From Balaenoptera acutorostrata (Eukaryota; Chordata; Mammalia; Artiodactyla; Balaenopteridae): a stretch of 64,000 nt of DNA. The stretch lies in NCBI RefSeq assembly GCF_949987535.1, contig NC_080064.1, positions 39,938,282 through 40,002,281 on the forward strand. Direction: 5' to 3'. This document shows positions 51,066 to 61,909 of the stretch, in pieces (the first letter of the stretch is position 1; each line of letters begins with the position of its first letter). The notes under the pieces are model-generated. The model was given only the letters and a program-made list of their open reading frames with translations, was not told where the DNA came from and did not search any database. Made by a program: the position numbers and the translations under genes.

Positions 51066-51194
51066 ACATATCATCTCTGCCTAATGAAATTGGGCAGTAC
51101 GGTAAAAGGAATCAGGCTTTGAAAATGGGAGGCCTGAGTTTGTATCATAGCTACACATCCTACTTTCTGAAGCCCTCCAACGCAGTATGCTCCC

Positions 51195-51315
51195 AGAAGA
51201 CTTCACTAATTCAATGCACATACCCCAAGACACTACTGTGTGTAAGCGTACCACCCGGACCCTGAGCCAGACTGGTGAATAAAGAGGCCCGCCCTTGCTC
51301 TCCTGGTGGTATGAA
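51195..51315 (-). mobile_element. L2 3' fragment
   Basis: TAATTCAATGCACATACC, GAGCCAGACTGGTGAATAAAGAGG and CTTGCTCTCCTGGTGG follow antisense L2. May be the continuation of a copy split by the LTR. Confidence 0.5.
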
Positions 51316-52109
51316 TGAAGCTCTTAGCCCTCTGAATGTGACTCCTTCATCCACAAAGTGGAAAGAAACAACCTTGAGATACATGAGGAAACTAAGGGAA
51401 GCTGGCCGGCCTTGAATGCAGTTCCAAGTGGGGAAAGGCCTGTACCAAACACCACTTCTTCCGTGATGCCCAGGCTAGTCTTGTGGGAAGCGATCGCTCA
51501 TCAGTCCGAATCCTTAAAACAATTAACTACCATGTGGTTAAAGGCTCACCCAATCAATGAGAATTTATTGAGGTCCACCCTGTGTCAGGTAGGCCTGACT
51601 AGTCCAAACCCCCGGCCCTCACCACAGACACTACCTCCTGATGGGAAGACAGGTGCCCTCTTCCTGCATCCCAACAGCGCCAGGCCCACCACAACCGGTG
51701 TTCCATCCCTTCCACTGACCAAGACTCCAGAACCCCCTCAATCACTTTTCTCACTCTTTCCTGGAAACAGCCTCCAAGACTGAGATTTCCACCAAAGGCT
51801 TCCCATTCACCCAGAAAGAAAAATGCAGTTAATCAAAGCAATCTGGACTTCTCTTTCCATTCCCACCACTCCTCCACTCCCACCCCAGAGCGAAACCTCC
51901 CTAAGTGATTAAATGTTATAATAAGGATTTGGCGTATTTACCTTGTCAGAGATTGTGCTTTTGTGGTATCTCATGGAACACAACCAGATTAAAGAGCCAG
52001 CAGTGAGACAGACTCTCAGCAGAGACCAACGAGGAAAGAAAACAGCAAAACCTCGCGATAAAAAGGTCCCTCCTGCTCTCAGTCAATAACCTCTAATCAC
52101 ACGCAGACG
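51316..52109. other. unique sequence, no gene recognised
   Basis: A 141-codon plus frame (51358-51783) includes an L2/MIR-like patch (GAATTTATTGAGGTCC at 51561) and shows no domain. The 51900-52100 portion is AT-richer and unassigned. Confidence 0.35.
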
Positions 52110-52230
52110 GGGCCAAGCACGAAACTAACAGCTCCTTTCCGGCAAAAATAACGCTAATTAAGTAGTTATAAAAATTATTGTTATTATCAGCAGTATCATT
52201 ATTATTATGAAAAATAACATACTGGCTAGA
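52110..52230. promoter_or_regulatory. candidate conserved non-coding element
   Basis: CCTTTCCGGCAAAAATAACGC, GCTAATTAAGTAG and AAAATTATTGTTATTATCAG combine a homeobox TAATTA with a SOX/forkhead-like ATTGTT. No repeat identity. Function inferred from composition only. Confidence 0.3.
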
Positions 52231-52439
52231 AATTCAAAAGTCTTTCTTCAGGATATGGTTCCTTCCACTTTTCTTAGACAGTGGTTCCCCGTGGCTCATA
52301 GGAGACAATGGACTCCTTCATCCTCACCATCAGAGGCCCTCCAGGCAGTGGTATCAACCTACTTTCCAATCACTCACCCCTCCAACAAATAGTTTTTAGT
52401 TTTTAGCACCTATTCTGACACCATGCTGGTAGATGGGCC

Positions 52440-52770
52440 ATAAATTTACCTCTCCAACCCTTTCTACCTCCAATTGCCTAACAGAAACCCTGGCCACATG
52501 GCCCGTTCCCCTCAATGCCCTTCCAATTTATAGCTCTGTTTCCGTCTCCTCCAGGGAGCCCTCCCTGATACCTCCATGCATCCCTGGAGACTTGTGCTTT
52601 CTCTCCTGTACACGGATGGTGGTACACTTTTTGCCAAATATGCTACCTACACTCGGTCCCTTTACTGTGTTTACGTCTTAAATTCCCACTGAGGCAGGGA
52701 CCACAGCACCACACAGTAATTGGTGTTGAATCAGTACTTGTTGACTGACTTTACTGTGGACATAATTCAA
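52440..52770 (+). mobile_element. L2 3' region
   Basis: CCCTTCCAATTTATAGCTCTG, CAGGGAGCCCTCCCTGATACC, CACTGAGGCAGGGACCACAGC and GTTGAATCAGTACTTGTTGACTGAC: L2-type terminus. Confidence 0.8.
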
Positions 52771-53339
52771 CACCAACCAACATATGCTTACTTAGTGGCA
52801 GCTGGGATGGAAAAAAACAACTTCCCATGGGCTGGGCATGGGGAGAGGCAGGAAGGCGTCCTGCTCAGTGCCTGGCACATGCCCAGCAGGGTGGGGCAGG
52901 CAGCCAGCCCCCTCAGTAACCGGTCCACTCTTCACATCCGGATCGCCTTCCAGGGACATCTGCCCTTGGCACTCAGCCCTCAGTAGCGTGGACTGCCAAG
53001 GAGAAAGGTGGCGACTGAATCAGCAAACAGAACACTGTCCCGATCCCTCCAGGTATGTGGTGTGACCCAAAGGGGCTACTGACAGCGATGCTGGCAAGCG
53101 GGATTCTGAGGGAGCTACTCTAATGCATCTGAGTATTTGCACTTTCACCTCCCTAACGTGATCCTCCTCAGCCTCCCCTAATTTCAGTTAATGGTACCAC
53201 CAGGGACCAAAGAGTGCAAGCATGCAACAGTTTCTTGATCTCTCCACAAGCAACTCATCAGATGCATTGTCAGCTCCACCTCCAAAACGGAGGCAGACCT
53301 ACCTCCATCTGCTCTCCCCAGGTCTGAGCCACCATCATT
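52771..53339. other. unique sequence, no gene recognised
   Basis: CATATGCTTACTTAGTGGC at 52780 is a weak L2 hint. No exon supported. Confidence 0.35.
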
Positions 53340-53980
53340 CACGGTGGTGTCCCAGCTTCCTCCGCTCTCAGCTCCAGGAGAGCCCATTCTGCACACCACA
53401 CCCAAAGCCATTGTTTATACATGAAAGCAAATCCAGTCTCCCCTGCTTCGAACCAATGGCTTCCATGGTTGGAATAAAATCCACATGCCTTCCTGTGATG
53501 TGTAGGTCTCTCGAGATCCCACCCCACCTCCTTTCTGCTCCATCTCCTGACACCGTCCAGTACACACAGGGCTCTGATCACGACATCCTTTCTGCTCCTT
53601 AAACAGGCCTCAGTGTTTGGCATCTGCTGCTCCTTCTGCCCAGAATTTGCTGCCCAGGTGCTCGTGGCTGGTCCCTCCTCACCCCTCTAGACTCAGCTCA
53701 GAAGGCACCTTTTCCTGAAAACCCAAGGAAACAAGCAGCTGCTCCTCCCCCTCCTTTACCCCCTAGCACCCAGGTCCCTCTCTGGCCCATTGCCTTTTTT
53801 TCTTTATACAACTTACCATGCTCTAAAGCGATGTATTTATTATTAAACCCTCACTTGAATGAAATTTCCATGTAGGAAAAGAATCTTTTCTGTCTCATTC
53901 ACAGCTGTGCTTTCAGCATCTGTAACAGTGCCCAGCACAGAGCAAGCATTCCAAACACATCGGTTGAAGGGAAACAACAT
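53340..53980 (+). mobile_element. L2 LINE 3' region, about 640 bp
   Basis: ACCAATGGCTTCCATGGTTGG, TGCCCAGAATTTGCTGCCC, ACTCAGCTCAGAAGGCACC, CATCTGTAACAGTGCCCAGCACAG and CAAGCATTCCAAACAC follow the L2 order to its end. Open frames here are L2-derived. Confidence 0.85.
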
Positions 53981-54089
53981 TCCCCACACCTTAGGTATGG
54001 GCCGCTCATAGTGACTTCTTGCCAAAATGGACAGTATGGAAAGATGGGGGAAAAGGAGTAACTTTTAGTGGAGAAACCTGACACAGTGC

Positions 54090-54600
54090 CTCAGCCAGGT
54101 GATCAAGGTTAATACCAACAGCGATAAATCAGGTTGGCAGTATGTGTCCTTGATATGACGTGATGAATATGGCCCTTTATCTCTGGTCATCCTCCCCCAA
54201 AAGCTTAACCCCAGTCTAATCATAAGAAAAACATCAAAACAAATCCCAATTGAGGGACAAATATCTGATCAGTATGCAATGGCAAGGTCATCAAAAACAA
54301 GGAAAGTCTGAGAAACTGTCACAGCCAAGAGTAATCGAAGGAGAGATGACAGGTAAATGTAATATGGGATCCTGGAACAGAAAAAGGACATTAGGGGAAA
54401 ACTAATGAAATCCGAGTGAAGTATAGACTTTAGTTAATAATAACGTATCAATATTGGTGCATTCATCGTGAGAAATGTACCATGCTAATGTGAGATGTCA
54501 ACAACAGGGGGAAGTGGGTATAGAACTGTCTGTACTATCTTCTCAATAATTCTGTACATCAGAAACTAGCTAAAATTTAAAAATTTATTTAAAAACCACA
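54090..54600 (+). mobile_element. L1M-type LINE 3' end
   Basis: TTGATATGACGTGATGAATATGG, CCAGTCTAATCATAAGAAAAAC, TCAAAAACAAGGAAAGTCTGAG, GATCCTGGAACAGAAAAAGGAC and GTATCAATATTGGTGCATTC are consecutive L1M 3' UTR landmarks. It ends AATTTAAAAATTTATTT. Confidence 0.9.
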
Positions 54601-54904
54601 TTTGTTAGGTGAATGAATGTACAGCAGTAAATGCTAGAAAGATACTTTCATGTCTTTTTGTAAGAATTCACTGAGCACAGGCTCTAGTATGATGCCAGGA
54701 AAGAGACAAATTCCTGGAGTCTGTTAAGCACTGGGGCTGCTCTGTTTACAGCATTAGTTTGTTAACAACACACTCAGAAAAACTGTAAAGGCAGACTCAT
54801 CCCTCTAACTGGACTTCCAGTGGTTCAAGACAAGGAGAGTTTAGGTCAATGACAAAAATAACAAATCCTGCCCTCTTTGAAGATGAATCACATTTTTCCA
54901 GTGC

Positions 54905-55212
54905 TCTCGAGTCCATCCAGCCACAAGCACTGTTGAGGGTCTACTGTGTACCTAAGCCTAAGTTCAGCTTAGTAGCCAGCTCCTGCCCCAGATGGAGGGT
55001 CAAGTCCCACCCACAGTGAAGCTGGTCCCCTCTCTCATAAGAGGTCAAACAGTGCAATACAGACTATAAATGGCACAGATGTTCAAAGACAACAGATCGT
55101 GGGAACTAGGGCAATCAAGGAAGCCTTCCTGCAGGAAGGGCCAGGCTGGATCTGGAAGAGGAAATAGGATTTAGAGAGACAGAGGAAAAGAGAGAGGCAG
55201 GCAGGGGTCGCA
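54905..55212 (-). mobile_element. L2 fragment
   Basis: GTTGAGGGTCTACTGTGTACC, CAATCAAGGAAGCCTTCCTGCAGGAAGG and GGATTTAGAGAGACAG: antisense L2, diverged. Confidence 0.7.
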
Positions 55213-55374
55213 GCATCAGCAGAGCCGGGGCATCCAGAACCAGCTACAGGGAGCAGTATGATTAGAGTTGCCGGGTCCCCTAGGGGAGCCATGTAAGAGG
55301 AAATTGGTTCGCTGAGCTGGGGCTGGACCAGAAAAGGCCTGGAGATCCTCCCAGACTTTTCAGACCAGGAATCA

Positions 55375-55650
55375 GTACCTCCTCCACGGAGCCTTCCCCA
55401 AGCACCCTGGCCACAGGTGAGCCCTCCTTCCTCAGCACCCCTCCCCCAGCACTCTTACTTGGCTCACACCAGCTTCACTCTTCCTTGTCATGGGCTGTTT
55501 CCATTCCTGTCCCATCTCTCCTACCCACCCGTAGGCCTCCTGGGGGCAAGATCCTTTCCTGCCTCCTCTCTGCCTGCTCTAGAGGGCCCCGCACATAGTA
55601 ATGGCTCAAAGAAACATCTGGTAAATGAATAAAAAGAAGAGTGAATGAAT
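55375..55650 (+). mobile_element. L2 3' end
   Basis: ACGGAGCCTTCCCCAAGCACCC, TCCTGGGGGCAAGATCC, CGCACATAGTAATGGCTCAAAG and TAAATGAATAAAAAG: sense L2 terminus. Confidence 0.85.
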
Positions 55651-55834
55651 GAGTAGATCACAATCTAAGAAGCCAGGACTTTACCCCTCACACAACAGGG
55701 AGGCCTGCAAGATTAGCAGAAAAATACATGATCAAAATGACATTTCCTCCACCATCTCACCCTCCCCTTCTCTGCTTTCTTTACCTTTAGTACTTAGCCC
55801 ATCCTGACTTGTTTCTTATCTGTCACCTCTCAGC

Positions 55835-56130
55835 CATTCAACACACTTTAGCTGAGTGCCTACGATATGCCAGGCATGTTCTAGGTGCCAAGGATACAGA
55901 GAATACAGACAGAATACTCTCATGGAGCTGACATTCTAGTGAGAGAGTAAAGGGCAATAAACAAAATAAGTAAGTAAAATATATAGAATGCCAACTGAGG
56001 ACAGGTGCTATGGAGGAAAAAGGCAGGAAAGGAGGACAGGAAGTTCAAGGGAGTGATGTGCAATCTTAAGTAGGGTGTCAGGGAGACCACCTTTGAGCAA
56101 AGACCTGAAGGAGGTGGGAAAGAGGATTTT
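55835..56130 (-). mobile_element. L2 3' end, well preserved
   Basis: GAGTGCCTACGATATGCCAGGC, CATGGAGCTGACATTCTAGTGAG, TAAGTAAAATATATAGAATGCC and TTTGAGCAAAGACCTGAAGG: a textbook antisense L2 terminus. Confidence 0.9.
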
Positions 56131-56235
56131 TTTTTTCTTTCGTGTCCACTGACACATGCCTAGTACCTGGAGTAGCACCTGGCCTGCAGTGGGCGCAGAA
56201 GAATGAGTGTGATGGGAAGGTTAATTCATTTTCCT

Positions 56236-56478
56236 CATTAAACTTTTTATTTTGAGATAATTATAGATTTACATGCAATTGCGAGAAAGAACACCCTTCA
56301 CCCAACTTCCCCCAGCAGTGACGTCTCACATAACTGGAATTCAGTATCAAAACCAGGAACGTGACCTTGACACAATGCACTGATGTGATTCAGACTTCAC
56401 CAGTTTTACATGTATTAACTTGTATATGTGTACGTGGTATACTTAGTTGTATGCAATTTTAAGTATCAATCCCTTTCT
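56236..56478 (-). mobile_element. L1 3' UTR fragment
   Basis: TTTTTATTTTGAGATAATTATAG, ACATGCAATTGCGAGAAAG, TGACACAATGCACTGATG and GTTGTATGCAATTTTAAG: antisense L1 3' UTR, diverged. Confidence 0.85.
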
Positions 56479-56559
56479 AACAATTAGAAGGCCACTTGAA
56501 GAGTCCAGAGTTGAAGGAAAGTGGGATGGAGCAGGCTGGGTATCTCCACACATGGGAGC

Positions 56560-56722
56560 TCCATTTAATCCTCACAGCCATCTAAGAGGGTAGGTGTTCT
56601 TATCCTCATTTTACAGACGTGAAGACTGACAACTGCAGGGCTCAGAGAAGGAACTTGTTGGCAGCCATACAGTTGACAGGTGGAGAAACCAGAATTCTCC
56701 AACCCATGACTGTCTGGTTCCT
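56560..56722 (-). mobile_element. MIR
   Basis: TTTAATCCTCACAGCC, CCTCATTTTACAGACGTGAAG and TCTCCAACCCATGACTG: antisense MIR. Confidence 0.85.
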
Positions 56723-56954
56723 TCCCTGGGGCGCTTTCCTAAACACAAGAATGGCCTGAATTAAAACATAAAATAAAATAAAAAAAACAGAGGAAGCAGG
56801 GACCCAGAGGAAGACCTGGCTCCAGGAAGGGAGAGGAAATAAGGGAGGAGTTGGTGAGATCTGCTGGGATCTGAGTGAGGGAGAACAGAACTACCATTCA
56901 TGAGAAAGGATGGAGAGCTAGAGGGTCCTCAGGGAGGAGAGAAGACGTGTCCTG

Positions 56955-57040
56955 GCTCAGCTGGACCTGATGTGTAATCTTGGGCAAGTTGATTTACGTC
57001 TCTGGGCTTTGTGTTCCTCAACGAGACAAGGGTGAGAATG
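56955..57040 (+). mobile_element. MIR fragment
   Basis: TGTGTAATCTTGGGCAAGTTGATTTACGTCTCTGGGC: sense MIR core. Confidence 0.75.
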
Positions 57041-57884
57041 GCCACCCAACCCATTTGCTCTAAGGCCAAAGAGAGATGAAAAGGTAGCCCTCCGCAAAGC
57101 CAAAGTGCTAGACCAGCTGCCAAAGCCAGGAAGAAGGCGACCCAACCCAACAGGCCAGACTGCCTGCGGTCTCCCGGCTAGAGTGACTGGCTGGCTTTCC
57201 AAAAGATGAAAATGCAGAATTTAGGTCAGCATGCAGAGAGAATCTCACTTTGTTTACAAGAGATGGAGAGCGTGTGTTCCTATTAAATGCCTTTGAATCC
57301 CAGTGATGATGAGAGACCCAGGGCTGTTTGCCACTTGGGATATTTACTTTTCTCATATACAAATCAGCTTGGGTGTCGTCAGAGCTGACGCCATCTCACA
57401 CTGCAGCCCTCTGACGTCCCTGCACTTCCCCAGTGCCCACACATGGTTTGAATTTATCGGTTTTAGCAGCTTTCATTTATATTGTGTGAGAATCACTGAA
57501 TGACCAGCAAACAGAAGCTCTGATCCGTGTCCTGGAAAAAACACAGAAGTGTGAGGAAGGGGGTTGGAGGGAGGGCTGGGAAGATGCCTCCAATCCCAGG
57601 AGAAGCCCTTAGGGCCCCTGTGGGAATGAAGGATCAGGGGGAAACCACAGCCCCATGTGGGGGTGAGAAGGGGCTCAGTGGGCACAGTCACCAAAGCCAA
57701 ACACCTGGGTGCCACAGTGGGACACACGGAAGGCTGCCTAGATGTTTGACCTCCTGGAACCAAACATCTGGAAATCTGGGAACAAAGCGGGGGTAGTTGG
57801 GGGACTCTCTGTTTTCCACCTGGATACTCAGGCCATGATGTGTAGATACAGCTGGTAATTTTACAGCTACTCCCAGCATCCCTG
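57041..57884. other. unique sequence, no gene recognised
   Basis: No repeat or exon recognised. The 57430-57510 part (TTTATCGGTTTTAGCAGC, CATTTATATTGTG) is AT-rich and could be conserved. Confidence 0.35.
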
Positions 57885-58012
57885 AGTGTATACTTGGAGC
57901 CAGGCCCTAGGCAAGCTCAAGTCATTAGATGAGGTTCCTGCCCTCAAAGAACTTCAGTCTATGGAGGAGACAGACCTGTAAACACATAAAAGACAATAAA
58001 ATAAAAAATGCT
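57885..58012 (-). mobile_element. L2 3' fragment
   Basis: TTCCTGCCCTCAAAGAACTTCAGTC, GGAGGAGACAGACCTGTAAAC and AAAATAAAAAATGC: antisense L2. Confidence 0.75.
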
Positions 58013-58639
58013 CTTTTCCAATGAGGTCAGAGCCAGCTGAGACAGTGGCTTTGAAGCAGCGGGGTGCCGTTTATGGTTTACCAAGCACTCACACCTGTCG
58101 AGAGGGGTCGGCCAGTGAGGGACCTGCCCATGCTCATTCTGCTGGACTCCTGATCCAGTGCTCTCATGACTTACGGACCATTTACGAACTGCAGATCCTC
58201 CCATCCCCCACCTCCACTTGGTGGGCATTCCGGAACCGCCTGCCTCACACCACTTCCACCTCTAACAGGTGGAATCCCCCCAGATCTGCCATCAGAGGGG
58301 CCACACGAAATGCAAGGCCATGTTATCCCACAGTAGCTGTTTTATAACTGGTGATCAGCATCTCAGGCGCCTCACAAAAGGCTGATCTTTCACTACGGCT
58401 GGTCTCATTGAGCCGCCAGACTACTTTTATGATCCAGTTTCTAAGAGAAAACACACCCGCGTTCCTGTTCCAGAGGCTGAGCGTCCTTCTCCTCTGGCCC
58501 AGCAGTGAGAACATCCTGGATCTGATGAGGGAAAAGACCTTCACACGGCAGCTCCTTCCTCAAGCCAAGGGGCTTGAAAACTTCCAAGCAAGTTTGGGTG
58601 AGATAGATGTTCCAGCTTGACGAATGAGTGAATTACAGA
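58013..58639. other. unique sequence with an unassigned open frame
   Basis: An 89-codon plus frame starts with ATG at 58351 and stops at 58618-58620. It reads like ordinary protein composition, but I recognise no family, and there is no splice or conservation evidence. Confidence 0.25.
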
Positions 58640-58930
58640 ACACAGGAGTGGGGAACAATGTCCCCCAGTGCACCCAGGATCAAGCCCATGCTTCTTAACA
58701 TGGCTTACAAGCCCTCCACTATGTGGCCCATGAGCCTCTCTGGCCAGTTCCCTGGTCTCCTATTCCTCCAGCAAGCACTCTCCATGACCATGAGTAAGTA
58801 TGGTCTCTCAGTCTGAATCAATACCACCATCAGCCCCCGCTCCCATACCTCGTGCTCCTCCTGAACCCTGGGAACAACCCATTTGTCCTTCAATACTGAG
58901 CTCAGGTAGCATTGTACTGCCAAGTATAGT
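58640..58930 (+). mobile_element. L2 fragment
   Basis: GGATCAAGCCCATGCTTCTTAACATGG, TACAAGCCCTCCACTATGTGGCC and CACCTCGTGCTCCTCC: sense L2 ORF2/3' region. Confidence 0.85.
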
Positions 58931-59614
58931 ATGAGTAGATGTATGAGTACTCAGCCCAGCCAGGTACTCATAAGGAGGGGAGGTCTGTCTGTTGTATACA
59001 ATGAGCATCTCACCAGCAAAGAAAACTATCTGGACAGAAAGGATGCAGTCTCATCCATCTCGGCAGCATCTGTAGGGCTTCCAGAGGACCCCAGGGCCTG
59101 CAAAGCCCCAGCCACCCTGGGGCGGGGGCTGAGGGTCAGTGCTCAACCACGACAGGCAGGCAGGAACTGCTACCCAACCCAGCAGGGACTCCTTGGGCTT
59201 GGGGATGGGGGTGGCCCTCTGTCACACTTCCTTACTCCTGCCCCAACCCTAGAGAGTTACACGAAGAAGCGTCCCAGCCATCCAGACTGGTGCAGTTACA
59301 GATTCACAGCTTCCACTTCTATTGGGCCCTCAGCCTGCCCTGCCCTTCCTTCACCTGCCAAGGTCAGCTTCTGCTCTCAACCTGTACCTCTCTCCTCACA
59401 CCCCCTCCTCACCTTAGGTCCTGGCCAATAGGCCACCTCACTCTCTCCTTCCCCAAGTGGCAGCCTTCCTCAGCGGGGAACATCAGAAGTCTATCAACTC
59501 CCTGGCTCTCCCAGTCTTTCATACTTCAGGTCCCAGAAGATGAGCTATTACCCCACCTTTCTCCCCCCACCCCCCATTGTCAGATTTCAGTCCCTTTTCA
59601 TAGATGCAGGGAGG
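58931..59614. other. unique sequence, no gene recognised
   Basis: Pyrimidine-rich toward 59300-59580. The 166-codon plus frame (58931-59431) has no domain. Confidence 0.35.
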
Positions 59615-59835
59615 GTGAGAGCACAGGCTCTGCAGCCAGACTTCCCGAGTTTGAATTCTAGATCTTCCCCTCAATGGCTCTGTGACCTCAGGTAAATGAA
59701 ATAACCTATCTGTGCCTCAGTTTCCTCACCTGTAAAATGGGGTTGAATAGTAGTATGTACCTAAGAGACTGTGGTGAGGATTCAGTGGGGCAGTGCATAT
59801 AAAAGACTCAGACCCATTCTTGGCACTCTGCTGTG
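59615..59835 (+). mobile_element. MIR, near full length
   Basis: GAGCACAGGCTCTGCAGCC, CCGAGTTTGAATTCTAG, TGTGCCTCAGTTTCCTCACCTGTAAAATGGGG and GTGGTGAGGATTCAG: clear sense MIR. Confidence 0.95.
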
Positions 59836-59879
59836 AAGCACCTCTCTCTGGGGTCTATTCAACCCCTCCCTTCCTCACC

Positions 59880-59975
59880 AGCCCCAGATTCATGACCTGG
59901 AACTAAGCCTGGCACAATGTAGTTCCCAGTAGTGCTTAGTAAACAACTGAAGGAAGGAATGGATGGGTGAACAGT
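59880..59975 (+). mobile_element. L2 3'-end fragment
   Basis: AAGCCTGGCACAATGTAGTTCCC and TGCTTAGTAAACAACTGAAGG, then GGAATGGATGGG: L2 terminus. Confidence 0.65.
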
Positions 59976-60099
59976 TTCATAGTAACTAATTCAATTCACT
60001 AAGTATGTGCAGGGTATTTCTCTGAGAGAAAGAGAATAGGAAAAAAACCTCACATACTGAGTACCACAAACAGCACGGCACACTTAAGGGCTAATAAAA

Positions 60100-60252
60100 T
60101 CCTTGCCAGGCTTTATCCCCGCTTCTCCCCATCACTCTGAGTTACTGCTATTAACATCCCACCTACTTATGCAATAGAGGAAAAGGACCCTCAGAGAGGG
60201 AATCGCCCCAGGTCATGCACGGGTCTAACCCATGGCAGAGCTGGGCCTGAAG
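60100..60252 (-). mobile_element. MIR fragment
   Basis: CTACTTATGCAATAGAGGAAAAGG, CCTCAGAGAGGGAATCGCCCCAGG and CATGGCAGAGCTGGGCC: antisense MIR. Confidence 0.7.
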
Positions 60253-60254
60253 CA

Positions 60255-60272
60255 GGGGGTGGGGGGGGGGGG
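60255..60272. repeat. G homopolymer tract
   Basis: GGGGGT followed by twelve G. Length-unstable and G-quadruplex-prone. Confidence 0.9.
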
Positions 60273-60579
60273 CCTTCAGCCTAAACTTTTTTTCCCTCCT
60301 TTTGATGTGTCCGCACTCCAGGGAGCAGTGGGAGATTGTAGGGAAGCTGAACTAGAACGAGCATGGCCAGACGGTCAGAAAAAAATAACCACGCTCCGGG
60401 CGGCTGGGCGGCACGGTTCCCATCAGGCCGACCCCCAAACCTGCTCTGGATGATACTTGGTGTGTGAGAGACTAAAGGATCAAGAACCATTTTCTCTATG
60501 GCATGGGCTTCACCTCGAGACACAGTGTGAAAATGGGCCAATAACAATAATTAAAATGACCACGACTTAAACCACCGCA

Positions 60580-60745
60580 ATTAACATTCATTACCTCTGA
60601 GTGTGTGCCAGGCAGTCAGCTATGTGGCTGACATGCATTACCTCATTCACTCCTCACAACACACCAGGAGGTGAATGCTATTAGGAGCCCCAGTTTTTCA
60701 GATGTGGAAACAGACCCTCAGTCATCCTGCCCGAGTGGTGGAGCT
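60580..60745 (-). mobile_element. MIR (minus arm of an inverted pair)
   Basis: GAGTGTGTGCCAGGCAGTC, CATTACCTCATTCACTCCTCACAACACACC and TTTTTCAGATGTGGAAACAG: antisense MIR. Confidence 0.85.
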
Positions 60746-60774
60746 GGCATTCCACTTCCAGTTCAGTCTTTTTC

Positions 60775-60950
60775 TTAAAGTATCAAAAGATCTAAGTAGA
60801 AATCCTGGCTCCATCATTTTGCACAAAGCACTTAGCCTCAATTTCCTAAAATGGGGGAAGTAATACTTACCTTTCGGGATTATTTTAGGAATTTACTGTG
60901 ATAAACCCGAGGCCTAGCACGTAATAGGCACTAAATAACAATGGCTGTCC
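60775..60950 (+). mobile_element. MIR (plus arm of an inverted pair)
   Basis: AAATCCTGGCTCCATCATTTTGC, AGCCTCAATTTCCTAAAATGGGG and AGCACGTAATAGGCACTAAATAAC: sense MIR. Confidence 0.85.
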
Positions 60951-61579
60951 TGCGTGCGAGCTGGAGAGGAAAAGGAGAGAGTACAGTCAATGGAGGGAGG
61001 GGTAGAAAGACTTTTCTTTGCAAACCTTCTTCATTTCCCATCCCAGCACTTCTGCCTAACAGTCTCCTTTCTCTTTCTCCTTTCTCTGGCAAGGCTTTTT
61101 CCATTCCCATCTCCATGGGCCTTAGTACTGTTCAACCTGCAAGATCTCCATCAAGAATCCTGCATTGCTTTCTCACCACCCTCTCCACAAAACTATACTG
61201 ATGGAAGCAAAATAATATAAAAATCACCTGCAAGACCACCAGCAGGCCTTGGCATGGGGATTATGTAGTGCTGGGTCAACTAAACATTCCAGTCAAGGTC
61301 AAGCACAGTGACAGTGCATTATTGTCACTGAGGTGCCAAAGTGACACAGTTCACCCATCCACAGCCCATCCATAGCTCTTCAAGCTGCATCTCAGCCCCA
61401 GTAGAGGGTCGGGAGCTCAAAAATAATAATAATCCAGTAGACTCTACAGCCACAGGGAGGGGGGCCACTGGAGGTCCGAATAGGGGAATTTGGTGGCGGG
61501 GGAGACAGGAAACTGGTCTAGTCCCCCTCTAGGTGTCCTCCTTGGGGGGCCAGGAGGAAGAGCTATCCAGCGGTATCGC
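60951..61579. other. unique sequence with nuclear-receptor-like site and inverted repeat
   Basis: TCAAGGTCA at 61293-61301 is an extended ERR/SF-1-type half-site. It is followed by an exact 8-bp inverted repeat, CAGTGACA (61306-61313) and TGTCACTG (61323-61330). Pyrimidine-rich DNA precedes. No gene recognised. Confidence 0.35.
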
Positions 61580-61800
61580 ATGTGAAAGACTGTAGAAACT
61601 GCAAACCGAGATGCAAATGGTTGAAATTATCATTGCCAATTAGGCTTTTGTCTCTCCTCAAACTCAAAGCAGAGCAGTTCAAGAAAGGGAAACCGTGTGA
61701 ACTAGGGCTGAAAGATGAGCCAGAGAGATATCTGAAAAGCGTTCTCTGCCCAATCTTCCTTTCTAAAAAGGGGTTTCAAATGGGGCCCGAGGCTTAAATT
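61580..61800. promoter_or_regulatory. candidate conserved non-coding element
   Basis: GAGATGCAAATGGTTG contains an octamer (ATGCAAAT) at 61610. AAATTATCATTGCCAATTAGGC and GGCTTAAATTACAAACTG follow. The open 71-codon frame here is probably incidental. No repeat identity; conservation untested. Confidence 0.35.
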
Positions 61801-61909
61801 ACAAACTGCGTTAAGTCCCCAGGAGATAAAACTGGTCAGAACACTACTGAACCTTCACAGAGAGGAAGCAGGTAAGCCCTTTAAACAGAAGAGGAAGTGG
61901 AAAAGGCCT

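Noticed and set aside
53222..53602. 126-codon plus-strand open frame
   Set aside because: Mostly sense L2 3' sequence.
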